Assembly: GCA_963662155.1 (NCBI GenBank)
Contig: OY759261.1
Span: 48,429,850 to 48,493,849 of the forward strand
DNA from: Lamellibrachia columna
Taxonomy: Eukaryota > Annelida > Polychaeta > Sabellida > Siboglinidae
DNA: 64,000 nt
Reading direction: 5' to 3'
Shown: in pieces, positions 1-11,602 of the stretch
How the letters are laid out: each line of letters opens with the position of its first letter
Numbering within the stretch: position 1 is the stretch's first letter
Made by a program: the position numbers and the translations under genes
The notes under the pieces: generated by a model
Database searches by the model: none
The model's input: the letters and a program-made list of their open reading frames with translations, nothing else
Told to the model about the DNA's origin: nothing

Positions 1-222
<222 letters not shown>

Positions 223-268
223 TATATAGGTACGTGTGTTACAAAATGAGAACCGATTTACTTCTTTA

Positions 269-324
<56 letters not shown>

Positions 325-368
325 AAGAAGTAAATCGGTTCTCATTTTGTAACAAACGTACCTATATA
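223..368. repeat. Long inverted repeat (hairpin) around a (TA)n loop
   Basis: Two 50-bp arms, 223-272 and 319-368, are reverse complements with one mismatch that I can see (acgtgtgtt in the left arm against acgtttgtt in the reversed right arm). The loop, 273-318, is (TA)n. The arms also end in TA runs, so this may be a foldback or MITE-like element whose ends and centre both merge into TA microsatellite. No coding capacity. Confidence 0.9.
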
Positions 369-1440
369 GTCGACGTTGGCATAACGCTACCAAACAGTCT
401 ACGTTTCCATACTGATTTCCATTAAGATGACACAGTGTTCCATATTGCCACCGACATGTCGCTAAGCTACGAAATCAAGCATGTACTGAATGAATGCAAA
501 TAATTGTCAATAAATGTCAATGAAGGTGTATGCCGCCATAGGTATCGTACAAGGTATAATAAAAATGGACATTCCTCTGGTGAGCTGTTACGACTGCCCT
601 GTCCTATCTCGCCGAGCTCTACCACTGCGAGGTTGCCAAAACACCAGCTTGGAGACTGGTTGGTCGAGTGACAAGCTAAATTGTGTTGTATCATTCTATC
701 CGTTATAGACAATGGTGGTAAGTCACCTTACGTTGGTCACATGATCCTCCTGTCAGCAAACACGCGTCACAGAAACTGAGAGTATCATCAGTCGATCCAG
801 TCTACGAAGTAGCGCGTCATTGTCCATGTCCTAGTCCACGTGACATCTGTGTTGTTTGTTTTGGGTGGTAGTTTCGTTCACACTTCTTAACGCAAGCGAT
901 ACAACACTTCGGCACACACAATACATACATTGAGGTACTAAGTATATAAGTACATTACATGGTGTACTAGGCACATGCACACTCGCTGACATTTACGGAC
1001 AACGGACCACACATTATATAGCGCGTTATTGTTGTTCTGAATTAATCACACTTTAGATTTTGTTGATGTTTCAATAATTTTATTTGGCACAGTTTACAAC
1101 AAGTATCCTGTTAGCATAATTTTAACAGCTAATGCATTTACTTAGCAATGCGTCACTAGGTAATTGCACCGCAATATAATGACATAACATACATATGGGT
1201 CAGAGATCAAGTAGGGGTTAAGGAAGAAGAAGGTTTGGTGTGTTTCGTTATGTTTCATTCTTAAAATAAACTCACAACAAAAAAACTCGCATTAAGAGAA
1301 GAAAGTTGGCCATTTGAAACAAAGACCAGAAGAGCAGCATAGAAGGAGAACTACCAGGAAAAAAACCGAAGAAAACAAATGGACTGGGTTGAAAACATGA
1401 AGCATTGAACAAATGGTGAACTCGAAACGTCTACGGAGAC
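369..1440. other. Unassigned intergenic DNA
   Basis: Unique-looking, moderately AT-rich sequence between the hairpin and the 3' end of LINE copy A. Short open frames on both strands show no recognisable domain and no convincing splice-site pair. Confidence 0.6.
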
Positions 1441-3975
1441 TACAAGATTTAACAAGATTTAACAAGATTGCCATCTCGAACAGCAAGTTCCAGATGGCAA
1501 GTGGACAAGGAAGCCATTGGCTTATCGAGAGTCCAACAATTTTCTCATCTATGTGTAGCCCGCCCTTATCAGATATCTGTCAATTCTATTTTTAAACATA
1601 TTCACACTACTAGCATTAACACAATCATTTGGCAGTTTGTTCCATTCATTTGTCACCCTCTGTGAGAAAGAGTACTTTCTCATGTCCAACCTACACTGCT
1701 CCTTAACTAATGCTGCTTTGTGTCCTCTGGTTCTACTGCCTTCTTTAAGTTTGAAGAACATATTCCTATCAACATCCTCATAACCGTTCACTATTTTAAA
1801 CACTTCTATTTGGTCTCCTCTTAGTCTCCTGGTCTCTAGTGTTGTCAAACCACATTGTAATAAGCGACTTTCGTAACTAAGGTCTCTTAATTCTGGAATC
1901 ATCTTAGTTGCTCTTCGTTGTATTCTTTCTAGCTTATCTATGTTTTTTTTACGATATGGCCTCCATGCTTGAATACAATATTCCAAATGTGGTCTAACTA
2001 TTGCTTTGTACAGGGGTACAATTAGATGTTTCTCCTTATACGTGATAGTTCTCCTAATTAGCCCAAGGATTTTATTTCCTTTCGAAGCAGCAATCCCACA
2101 TTGCTCTGAACCTTTCATGTCAGCATTAAATGTTACTCCTAAATCCTTTTCTTGTGTGGTTCTACCTAGTACAGCATCCCCCATTTTATATTCCTCGTCC
2201 ATATTTCCATGTCCTATGTGTATACATTTACACTTCCCAAAATTGAATAACATTTGCCATTTTTCTGACCATTTAACTAATTTTTCTAGATCATCCTGTA
2301 AACTTTGTTTATGTGTATCATTAGTAACCTTTCTGAATACTTTTGTGTCATCTGCAAATTTGAGTACTTTGCTAGATATGTCATCCTCCAAATCATTTAT
2401 ATATATATTAAAAACAGTATAGGGCCTAACACTGATCTCTGTGGTACCCCACTCAAAACAGATTTCCAGTTTGAAATCTTACCATCTACTATTACTTTCT
2501 GTCTTCTGTGTGTAAGCCACTTTTCTATCCAGTTGATTACATCATTGCCTATACCATGGGCTTTTAGTTTAAGTAACAATCTTTGATGTGGCACTTTATC
2601 GAAAGCTTTCTGAAAATCTAAGTAGACAACATCCACTGGTGACCCGTCATCTACCCACTTTGTAATTTCTTCTAAAAATCATAAAAGATTGGTTAGACAT
2701 GACCTTGCTTTTAGGAATCCATGTTGAGATGTATTTATTAATTTATGTTTTATGAGGAATTCCACTATGTGGTCTCTAATTAATGTTTCGAGTAATTTAC
2801 ATACAACTGATGTTAAACTCACTGGTCTGTAATTGTCTGGCTTCTTCCTCGATCCCTTCTTAAATAGCGGCGTAATGTTTGCTTCTTTCCATTCTGAAGG
2901 AACTATTCCTTCTTCTAGTGACAAGTTAAATAAGTTTGCAAGTGGTGTACTAATTTGATCAACAATTTCCTTTAGCAGTTTTGGTGGTATCCCATCAACT
3001 CCAGGTGATTTATTATCTTTCATCTTCTTAATTTTCTTTGCTATAATTTCAGGAATTACAAATAACTGCCCTAAATGTTCTGATTTATTGCCCTCAAATT
3101 TAGTCAATGGAACTGGAAGTGAGCTGATATCTTCTGTGGTAAAAACTGAGCTAAAATACTCATTCAGGACCTCTGCCATTTGGAACCCATCTGAAATTAT
3201 GTTTCCACTGTTGTTTTCCAGTGGTCCGACCTTATCTCGAACTTTCTGTTTACTACTTACATAAGCATATAAACTCTTGCTGTCATTTTTTAGATTACCT
3301 GCCAATTTTTGTTCAAAGGTTCTTTTAGATTTTCTAATTTCAGTTGTAGCTAGGTTAAGTGCCTCTTTATAGTTTGTGTAGTTTTCTACATTTCCAGTGT
3401 ATTTATAGACCTTCCACAGCATCTGTTTGTGAGCAATTTTTCTAATAGCTTCTTTTGACAGGTGTTTTTTCCTGGATCTTTTCCCTTGTTTTCTTAATGG
3501 AATAAATTTCTCAATAATACCCTCAATCTCATATTTTAAACAAGTCCAGCATTCTGTTGCTGTCTTGTTCTTCAGCAAGTTATTCCAATCTATATTTGCT
3601 AGATATGTTCTCATCACTTTATATTTGCCTTTGTTGAAGTTCCTCCTCCATTGTTTTTTATATGTATTCCCTGTTTTTACTTTTATATTAAAATGGATTT
3701 GGTTATGGTCACTTGAACCCAAAGGTTCGTGTACTTTAACATTGTCAACTAATTCATTTTGAGAAGACAAAATAAATCTAACACATTCCCACCTCTGGTT
3801 GGTTTCAAGACATGTTGAGTAAGGAAACAATCCTGTGTTAGAAGCAGAAATTGATGGTCGTCACCTCCAGCACTCTAATGATTCCCATTGTATATGGCCA
3901 TGGTTAAAATCACCCATTATAACACATTCTTCCTTGCTCACCTCCCTTATCTCCTTACAAGGAGACGCCAATGGC
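1441..3975 (-). mobile_element. LINE copy A (CR1/Jockey-type), 5' truncated, decayed
   Basis: Minus-strand non-LTR retrotransposon. Reading right to left: an endonuclease remnant with MGDFNH (about 3,915) and SSDHNQIHFN (about 3,710); a linker; reverse transcriptase with VDGIPPKLLKE, NYRPVSLTSV, SQHGFLKARSC, DFQKAFDKVPH, and FADDT as the catalytic YADD-type box; then the C-terminal tail ending RAGYT and a stop at 1,549. Frame breaks lie near 2,640-2,690 and 2,391-2,397; the second is a 2-bp TA gain. The 3' end (1,443-1,469) carries tandem AACAAGATTT units on the plus strand, seen at the 3' ends of the other copies. The 5' end is missing. The clade is inferred from RT motifs and the short tandem 3' tail. 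Confidence 0.92.
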
Positions 3976-4144
3976 CTAACTGAGGCTTCGACTACCGTAA
4001 AAAAGAATAACATTGTGTAATTTCTTGGAAAAAATATATTGAATGCTTGTGTTGAGTATTACTGACACAGGCTCTCGGGCTCCGGCAGGCTCGCCAGATG
4101 AGGTTGCGACTACATCCCCTTCGACAGGAAATTTGCCACCAATA
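3976..4144. other. Unassigned spacer
   Basis: Short stretch between the LINE 5' break and the DR2 homology. A window of 4,060-4,145 has an open frame on both strands but no recognisable product. Confidence 0.5.
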
Positions 4145-5040
4145 GTTGATGTCACTTCATACGAAACTAACGCTTTCATTGGATTTGTCGAAACTGTCAC
4201 AATCGCTTCTATGGAACTAGAACCGACCACTGCTCCGGCGTCGACGTATTCGTCACCAGCGAACCTCGCAACGTCACCTGGAGTCGACCAGTCTGCGATT
4301 TAGCATCGGTGATATAGATGTAATGATACCATGATATATGAGACTGGAATAAGAATGCGGCTGAAGTACTTATCGGTATCTCTTACAAACTAAATATACA
4401 ACATTTTATTTATTTTGAAGATTATTTCATATATTTGAATTCTTTATCTGAATGCCGGAGTAATCGTTGTATTATGATACAACGTAAACATTGCTATCGT
4501 GAACCATGTCCAGTGTGCGAAGTGCGTGAACCATGTCTAGTGTGTTAAGTGCGTGAACCATGTCCAATGTGTTAAGTGCGTGAACCAGGTCCAGTGTGTT
4601 AAGTGCGTGAACCATATCCAGTGTGTTAAGCGCGTGAACCATGTCCAGTGTGTTAAGTGCGTGAACCATGTCCAGTGTGCTATGCGCGTGAACCATGTCC
4701 AGAGTGTTAAGTACGTGAACCAGGTCCAGTGTGTTAAGTGCGTGAACCATATCCAGTGTGTTAAGCGCGTGAACCATGTCCAGAGTGTTAAGTGCGTGAA
4801 CCATGTCCAGTGATTATGATCGTGATGGTGATAGTGATTATGAATATAAATATGAATATGATCATGATTATCACTATTATTGTTATTATTATCATCATTG
4901 GTGTCATCATCATTATTCGATTATTAGTACTTTGTGTCAGCAAGTAGGAAACGATATTATGGTACTGCAATCTAGCATCTGGATCTGGATAGGGATAATT
5001 ACTCAGCAAAGTCCGTCTAGGCCATTGCACTGAGCGTTTA
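4145..5040 (+). repeat. Dispersed repeat DR2, copy 1
   Basis: The segment starting at gaaactaacgctttcattgg and running through the 27-bp minisatellite into the GAT-rich stretch and its right flank recurs at about 54,565-56,830 with few substitutions. Order in both: unique block, block ending in a conserved tatcgtgaacca, 27-bp array, GATTAT-rich block, then a unique block with gcactgagcgtttattt. Two copies with matching ends suggest a mobile or duplicated unit. No coding signature, and the class is unknown. Confidence 0.8.
4498..4812 (+). repeat. 27-bp minisatellite, about 11.7 copies
   Basis: Unit gtgaaccatgtccagtgtgt plus taagtgc, period 27, with point variants (caggtcc, catatcc, agcgcg). 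Since 27 is a multiple of three, both strands appear open for over 80 codons; this is not a protein. Confidence 0.96.
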
Positions 5041-5375
5041 TTTAAGAGTGTCCTTCTCTTGATTTAGTGAGTCCATCACAAGATTGTTTCCATTTCCCTG
5101 TGTGGGATCTTTTACTTCCCCTGGCATAGACACCAGATAGAAGGGACCAACAGCTTTCAATGTCTCTTCCGAAAGACACAGGCAATGGGGCGGTGAACGA
5201 GACACAGGCAATGGGGCGGTGAACGAGACACAGGCAATGGGGCGGTGAACGAGACACAGGCAATGGGGCGGTGAACGAGGTTGCCCAAGCTTCGAAACGG
5301 CTCAGGTGGAATCGAACTACCGTCCTCTCGGTCGACAGGCGGGTGCTCTAACCATTACACCACCGATATAGCAGC
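5040..5375 (-). mobile_element. tRNA-derived SINE with internal 26-bp tandem repeat
   Basis: Minus strand begins with a tRNA-like head: an A-box-like TGGTTAGAGCACC (about 5,341-5,354) and a B box GTTCGATTCC (5,308-5,317), spaced as in a tRNA gene. The body follows, including an expanded segment (about 5,170-5,280) with gacacaggcaatggggcggt repeated four times. The distal body (gtgggatcttttacttcc) recurs at about 56,785. A second copy of this body, without the head, is at 23,444-23,520 on the plus strand. The pol III boxes support a SINE rather than a functional tRNA, because no acceptor stem closes. Confidence 0.75.
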
Positions 5376-5540
5376 AATGATACCGTGATATATGAGATGG
5401 CTGGAATAAGAATGTGGCTGAAGTACTTATCGGTATCTCTCGAAAACTGGTGATACAATTATTTCATTTCTGAGTTCCTGTGTAATCGTCGTATTGTGAC
5501 ACAAGGAAACATCGCTATCGTGAATCATTACCACTGGCGC
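5365..5540 (+). repeat. Extra copy of a DR2 module
   Basis: This segment (gatataccgtgatatatgag-like sequence, then aagtacttatcggtatctct and tatcgtgaa) matches 4,305-4,505 and 54,712-54,885. The module therefore occurs on both sides of the 27-bp array and SINE in this locus. Confidence 0.7.
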
Positions 5541-6280
5541 TGTGACTCGTTGTGACCAAAATGACATGGCAACAATGAGTAGTTCGGGCGGTCAAGTTAT
5601 CTTATTTTTGTTTCTGACAAAACGCGTTCTATTGGCTAATAAATCCTAGTGAATGTTGATAAGACAAATATGGTCAATGCTATCTATTATATGATTCTCA
5701 TAGGCAAACCCATTATTGCAGTTCACCCGGTAACCTGCTGCTTTAGACGGATGTGCCTCATTAAATATTATTTCCTATCTAATAAATCACTGCATTTTTG
5801 GTCAAATAAATGCTATCAGATTACGACCTTATTCGCAGTGGTCAGACATGCATAATCAGAGTATGTTATATCTCAATAACATAATTATGATGTCCGTTGC
5901 ACAGTCCACAATATCAACTGTGTATTCTATTGTAAGCGCCATCTATAGTCCGATTTGATACTGTTTCGATTAATTGGAAATATGTGCAGGCAACGATATA
6001 GATTACACCGTGATTGCAAACAACGTTTGATTTTACACGATAAGCTTGACTGTGCTCACATGACATTGAACTGAATCTGCCTTACCCCTTTGTTTTGGTT
6101 CGCAGCTGAGCTTGGGTTTCCCGAAGATTTTAGTGTAATAGAAGTGTACTATATATTGTATTATGTCGTTTTTACTGTATCTTAACAATCGGTCTGAGTT
6201 GATAGATATGATAGACGAAACAAGAAAACCAGAATGAGTCAACGTAAATTCTTCGTTTCCCCCTTGCCATTGGTTCCCAT
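5541..6280. other. Unassigned intergenic DNA
   Basis: No recognisable gene, repeat or RNA. Short open frames only. Confidence 0.55.
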
Positions 6281-6570
6281 GCGAGTCTGTCTGTTTGTCT
6301 ATCTGTCTCTCTATATATTTATGTCTGTCTGTCTGTCTTTATCTTTCTGTCTGTCAGTCTGTCTATAACTTTCTGTCTCTCTGTATGTCTGTATGTCTGT
6401 GTATGTGTGTGTATGTATGTATGTATGTATGTATGTATGTATGTATGTATGTATGTATGTATGTATGTATGTATGTATGTATGTATGTACGTATGTATGC
6501 ATGCATGCATGTATGTATGTATGTATATATGCATGTGTATGTGTATGTGTATGTGTGTATGTGTGGGTAC
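6281..6570 (+). repeat. (GTCT)n / (GTAT)n tetranucleotide tract
   Basis: GTCT-rich (6,285-6,400), then nearly pure GTAT (about 6,405-6,530), then TG/TA-rich sequence. First part of one compound microsatellite that runs to 6,935. Confidence 0.95.
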
Positions 6571-6750
6571 GCCCGCCCGCCCGCCCGCCCGCCCGCCCGC
6601 CCGCCCGCCCGCCCGCCCGCCCGCCCGCCCGCCCGCCCGCCCGCCCGCCCGCCCGCCCGCCCGCCCGCCCGCCCGCCCGCCCGCCCGCCCGCCCGCCCGC
6701 CCGCCCGCCCGCCCGCCCGCCCGCCCGCCCGCCCGCCCGCCCGCCCGCCC
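6571..6750 (+). repeat. (CCCG)n tetranucleotide array, about 45 units
   Basis: Uninterrupted CCCG units of about 180 bp. The minus strand is (GGGC)n, which can form G-quadruplexes. The Ala-Arg-Pro-Pro open frames are artefacts. Confidence 0.97.
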
Positions 6751-6935
6751 GTCCGTCCGTCCGTCCGTCCGTCCGTCCGTCCGTCCGTCCGTCCGTCCGT
6801 CCGTCCGTCCGTCCGTCCGTCCGTCCGTCCGTCCGTCCGTCCGTCCGTCCGTCCGTCCGTCCGTCCGTCCGTCCGTCCGTCCGTCCGTCCGTCCGTCCGT
6901 CCGTCCGTCCGTCCGTCCGTCCGTCCGTCCGTCGT
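6751..6935 (+). repeat. (CCGT)n tetranucleotide array, about 45 units
   Basis: Directly abuts the CCCG array with a sharp switch to CCGT units of about the same total length. The Arg-Pro-Ser-Val and Thr-Asp-Gly-Arg frames are artefacts. Confidence 0.97.
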
Positions 6936-6979
6936 AGTCTTTAGCAATACGGAAAAGCATATTCCGAAAGGGGCCAAAA

Positions 6980-9080
6980 TACAGCCAGCTTCACACCTTT
7001 TCCAATGGCGAAGTGTGTACACAGTACACACCACTGCTGGCGTATTCTTGTGGACAGCTGGAATGAGAATACGGATAATTGGAGGATATCCAACTTTCTT
7101 GAGGAGAGTAAAGAATGCTTCTCTATTTACATAGACGAGCCAGTATATGAGACCCACAACGGCCTTAGAGAGTGGCATATATCATAAATCATAAGTAATC
7201 TGAGCAATAGTGTTGGTTGAAGAGAACTTCGTAAACATCGCGTGGTTTGAAAAAAAGGTCTATCTTAATCACACGGATCTGTTTACGAGATAGTGTTCGG
7301 TCAACCGTAGCCGCTTAAATGGCAATCGGTGAGGGTGACATTCAGTCTGTTGTAGACATTGACAATGTTTGTCTGTGCTGGCTCCGCAACAGAGCCACGC
7401 TAAGAATGACCGCCAAATGTAATGTGGAAACGATTGCAAATGTGTACACTTTGTTCAGCTTCGTCCTTGGGTGGGATTCACAACGATACCATGACAAGGA
7501 ATAGTAGCTGTGAAATCTAACATCGCGCAATTATAATTCGTAAATTACAGGTCTCAAATAAGGTTTCATATATTAGGTATATGTCTTAGTACACAGCTCG
7601 TGCATTGGTTTATATGATCAACCAACTGTTCATTTGTTGTACGCTTTAATCATTACGATGTTGTCGCGAGCTTCTTAAACTGTTCAACAGATAACACCTC
7701 GACTGTTGTTGGCCTCAACATCACCTTGATACTCTTCAACAGTCTGTTTTAATTCAATAAAGTGTACTTGTTTACATAAGCATTATTAACAAATGGCCTT
7801 CACATTTTCACATATTGAACAAAACAAGAACGTTGACAAGAAGTACTGTGCAATGTCCTTTATTGGCCGTGACTGGGTGCCCATACCTCTGTACAAATGT
7901 TCACTCAGATGCTACGTATGCGTATATGTCAACATATGCATTTGAGACATTGGGTATGCAATGCGCTTCCTTTTTTTCACTCTAAAAATTAAACATTTGT
8001 CAAACTTAATATTGCATCGCAGCAATCAGAAAAACACAAATGTTGACATTGAACGACATTGTTTGTTATGCCGAAATTGTCTAATGTTGAGCGCGAACGT
8101 ACTTTGCGCCTTCTGGAGGCCGGACAGACTGTAGTAGAGGTTTCGTGTGTCTTTCGGTGCAGTAAATAGACTACTCACAGTCTGAGGACACATGTGTCTA
8201 GATAAATTGGTCAGTGACCGATTTCCTAAGGTCATAGTGACCTGGTGTTACGTTACGTGGAGAAGACCGACAAATCAGACTGCAGCGTCTGCGTGATTAG
8301 TTTGCGACTGCAATCTCGTCCAGTGAGCAAGTCTTTAGAGGACGGTTACAGTGGAAATCTCCGAAATCGTCTGCAGTTGGCAGGAATTCGTTATGTTGGA
8401 CCCATTCTAAAACCTGTGCACCGTTGTCTGTGACATGCCACGTGTGAAATGTGTTCTGAACCCCACCTAGACATTCTGACCCATGATTGTCCAGTACATG
8501 AATATCTACAATAGTCATCGCATCTAACCTTCATGCTGCATGACCAGGACACAATATACCTACATGTCAGGTGTCTTGTTCTGCTCAGTGTTTACCGACT
8601 TGGCACATTACCCGTCATGCTCTGGGGTTGCTCTGCCATCTGTTTATCACGTCTATGTAAAATCATTGTGTGTCTACCGTCATATTAGTAACCTGCACCG
8701 TTGAAAGGAGTGTCTAATTTCCCGACTGTCACAGTGTGCGCGCGTGTTCTTGTGTCGCGCTATATAAGCGATTGTATCTGTAATGACAAACCGAGTTGAC
8801 CGCATTGTACGATCAAATCGGCGCCACTTGTTGATGAAATTCCCGTCAAAGGTACGCCCATTCTCTGAATGTAGTTGATTGAAATCACATGAACGCGCTA
8901 CTTTTATATAACCCTATATATTGACGATCAAGCTTAAATTAAAGGTGACTCCTTAATTCGATTTGTTTCGCTGGGCCCAGACGACATGTTGCGAAAAATG
9001 GCAATTGTGGTATACATGCACTGTAACATAAATCTATCCACACTTTCGCACAATTACCCGATATAACGACACAAATCAAT
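6980..9080 (+). repeat. Dispersed repeat DR3, copy 1 (main part)
   Basis: Three collinear blocks match the right end of the window: 6,980-7,780 with about 61,508-62,345; 7,792-8,850 with 59,559-60,590; 8,860-9,078 with about 61,115-61,335. Identity is high over hundreds of bases, with scattered substitutions and small indels. A further DR3 block is at 10,305-10,465. Block order differs between the two loci. The middle block contains a Tc1-like transposase relic. Confidence 0.85.
8050..8660 (+). pseudogene. Tc1/mariner-like transposase relic (in DR3 copy 1)
   Basis: Plus-strand conceptual translation starts MPKLSNVERERTLRLLEAGQ, the paired-type helix-turn-helix start seen in Tc1 transposases. 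After a frame change comes GEDRQIRLQRLRD, which corresponds to the (R/G)EDR-IRL--LR motif between the DNA-binding and DDE regions. Farther on (about 8,605) PVMLWGCSA resembles the VMVWG catalytic-core motif. Stops and indels interrupt the reading frame, so it is dead. The second copy at 59,830-60,400 shares much of the decay. Confidence 0.7.
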
Positions 9081-10304
9081 TCTATCGAAAAAAAATGTCT
9101 CAAAAGTACGCACTCTTTAATTAAACATTCTGCGCCTGTTACTTGAGTTACATAACACATGTTAACATCACCAAACCTGAACGGCGGTGGCCTAAATTAT
9201 CGATTGAAGAAAGAGTTATGTGGGTTACTACAATTCGACGGTATTTGTTCTCACTTCTGACATTTAAACAGTGGCGATGAGGTGTCGACCTTCTTGCGAC
9301 AGCTCGTACCCGGGGACAATTCCTCTTCATCCATTTTGTCATTCGTCTGCATGATTAATACGACATGGCAATATGACATTTGGGAATTGAATGGACTATA
9401 CGATTGGTGAAGTAAATGGAGCTACTTGTCCACTGTCCACATACGTTTGGTTATTACGAATTAGCCGCCGAAATGTGTGCGATACATGTTTGAAACTTTA
9501 CTATGAGTTATGTCACACGTGTCACTTTATTTCACGCGGACATCGGTAAGGTTTACATTACCCAGCTGTGCCGATTCCAGTAAAACAGGACCAGTAAGTC
9601 CTTGCAGTATTCCAATGGCAGTTTGTGTGGGACATGAACCGATAAATATTATAACAAGAAAACTTACGGTCGATTACCATATCAACAGCATAGCATGCGA
9701 CTGTAATTAGTACATTGGGTTCACAACATAGGTGCACAATGGGTGACATTCTGATAAATATTATAACAAGAAAACATACGTATGTTCTTAATGTTAACGT
9801 TTGGTTCTTACGTAGTGCTTTTTCTCCAATCTACAACAATTCTAGACATGTTACCAACCTGGCATACTTCTAATCTATAACAATATCTAAGTTGCAATTG
9901 TTGCGTAATAATATATTCCTTCACATATTGCCAACATGTTCTAGCCTTATTAATAGCATCGAACGACAGCATGATAATTCGAATCTAAGTCATCTCGATT
10001 GACCGTTGAATCTTAGTCACTGGGTTCCGGTCCTACACACTTGGAGAAGTCAAACGTTCGTGTATTTTAATGGTGTTTCGAGTAATGACAAAGAACCTGT
10101 TAAACCGTTTCATATCAAAGGCTCAAGTGTGATTAATGTTGTCGAAATTTGTTTAAACCTTTTTTATATTAATGTATCGCATAATCATTTAACCGTCTTA
10201 CGCATTTCACGCCAAGCCAGTAAACTGATTCACGCGGAGACGTATTAGAAGTTGTATCCTTTTAGTGTCTGAACAAATATTCACCAACACGGGTTGTGAT
10301 AATG
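9081..10304. other. Unassigned DNA with a small local duplication
   Basis: Not matched by the second DR3 copy except for a short piece around 9,690-9,755. A local duplication is visible: gataaatattataacaagaa occurs at 9,641 and again near 9,752. No gene recognised. Confidence 0.5.
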
Positions 10305-10562
10305 AACCAATGATAAAAATGTGTCTGCACAATTAGTATATTTCGTACATTGAAAATTACATTTTATTTTCCCACAATGGAAACAAACGTTTGCTTAATG
10401 CCAAACGCCATTACATGAGAGACGGCCATTGCGCAATAGGAAAGATAATCTCATTATTATGTAAGCTTTGTGATGCGTGCTAATATATCACGTGGGTGGC
10501 CTTCAATAAAATATGGTAAGGTCGATCACCACATCAACAGCATAGCATGCGCCTGTAATTAG
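10305..10562 (+). repeat. Dispersed repeat DR3, copy 1 (distal blocks)
   Basis: 10,305-10,465 (from ccaatgataaaaatgtgtct) matches 61,351-61,505. 10,487-10,562 (cacgtgggtggccttcaata) matches 60,592-60,665. In the other locus these blocks lie in a different order. Confidence 0.8.
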
Positions 10563-10739
10563 TACGATAACAGTATCGCTTATCCACCTTCGTGAACTCG
10601 CTGAGGAGAATCTGACTCCGAACACACGGTTCAACTGTTACCAACTCCATTTTTAGGTGTTACTCTGAAGCGCCAGCAGCCAATCAGCGTCATTATCCAG
10701 ATTCCACACTATAACATTACATTGCATGATTTTACTTTT

Positions 10740-10975
10740 CAGTGTGACAGTTGTGTCAATACAAAAAAAATTCGAATTGCGTCGGATAAACTGATAAACG
10801 TTCAGTTTCAGTTGATGAGTTAACTAAATCTTGGATGAGAGCCTAATTAATATAATTACATGTGCACCCAGAACCCGGGTGCATACATAACTTCCGTCAC
10901 ATTTAAAGATACGGTTTGGGTCCAGGCTCTGGTGTGTGCGACAAACATTGGCGCCGCGTTCCGGAGTCTGGACAA
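10740..10975 (+). mobile_element. Possible LTR end with primer-binding site
   Basis: At about 10,943 the sequence aaacattggcgccgcgttcc looks like an LTR terminus in ACA followed closely by a TGGCGCC-type tRNA primer-binding site. A TGTGACAG start near 10,743 would give an LTR of about 205 bp. No gag-pol or second LTR is seen in the window. Weak call based on one motif. Confidence 0.22.
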
Positions 10976-11455
10976 TCGAGGCTAGTTCGGCAACAGCCTG
11001 TAAAAAAGCTTTGTAATTTTGTTCTAATAATTTATTTGCACTTTTTTTTAGTTATTGTGGTTTATTCAAACATATTTGGTCGATCAAGATGTTAAAACCT
11101 CATAGTAAAAGGGCACACTATGTAAACATCTAAGAAACAGGAAAGGGTTAATAGGGGTCACGACTTACTTTGGTAAAACATCCAACATGTTGATACTTGA
11201 TGTTTCTCTCGCAGAATGTATTTTATAATGTTGTCACACTACCGGACACAGAAATACATTTACAAAGCATGTCAGATTTACGACACACCGATGTGAAAAT
11301 TCGTTGTTCCATAACTGACATCAACAAAATCAGCAAACGGGTGCAAATGCGATCTTTGAGATTAAGGGATACCTTTCTGATTTATGCAGCGCTGGGAATC
11401 GCTGGCCTTTACGTATCCCGTTTTTAATGTTGGTTACAATAAGAAACTGCTTTAC

Positions 11456-11602
11456 GTAACACAATGACGTCACCCATGGCTGCCTCGGCTCCCACTAGGC
11501 GCGCGTTGATGAGGCCAAGGCGTTTCGGGGTGCGGACGATCTTCACTACGCCGTCCGGCCACGTGTCCCGGACGTACTGGTGGAGCGGGCCCGCCAACTC
11601 GG
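11456..11602 (-). CDS. GALNT exon 3: catalytic domain, LINARL segment
   Basis: The acceptor is ctttcgcag|CCGAG. It encodes [18 protein letters not shown], then [20 protein letters not shown], then [11 protein letters not shown]. The family pattern (R)-(E/K)GLI-ARL-GA--A-G-V is complete. The exon is 147 bp, phase 1 at both ends, with donor TTAC|GTAAAG at 11,455. The next residues in the family would be LD-H, which binds the metal ion; that exon is not found in 1-11,450. Confidence 0.92.

Noticed and set aside
4472..4813. Repetitive open frames (MVHALNTLD type) on both strands
   Set aside because: 27-bp minisatellite; open on both strands for the same length.
5300..5375. tRNA gene
   Set aside because: A and B boxes are present but the acceptor stem does not close, and the segment continues into a repeated SINE body.
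6295..7178. Large open frames made of Ala-Arg-Pro-Pro, Val-Arg-Pro-Ser or Thr-Asp-Gly-Arg repeats
   Set aside because: They are direct readouts of CCCG and CCGT tetranucleotide repeats, open in many frames and on both strands.
10900..11010. Possible minus-strand exon after a gcttttttacag acceptor
   Set aside because: The open frames do not match the GALNT segment expected next, and the same bases fit better as an LTR/primer-site motif.
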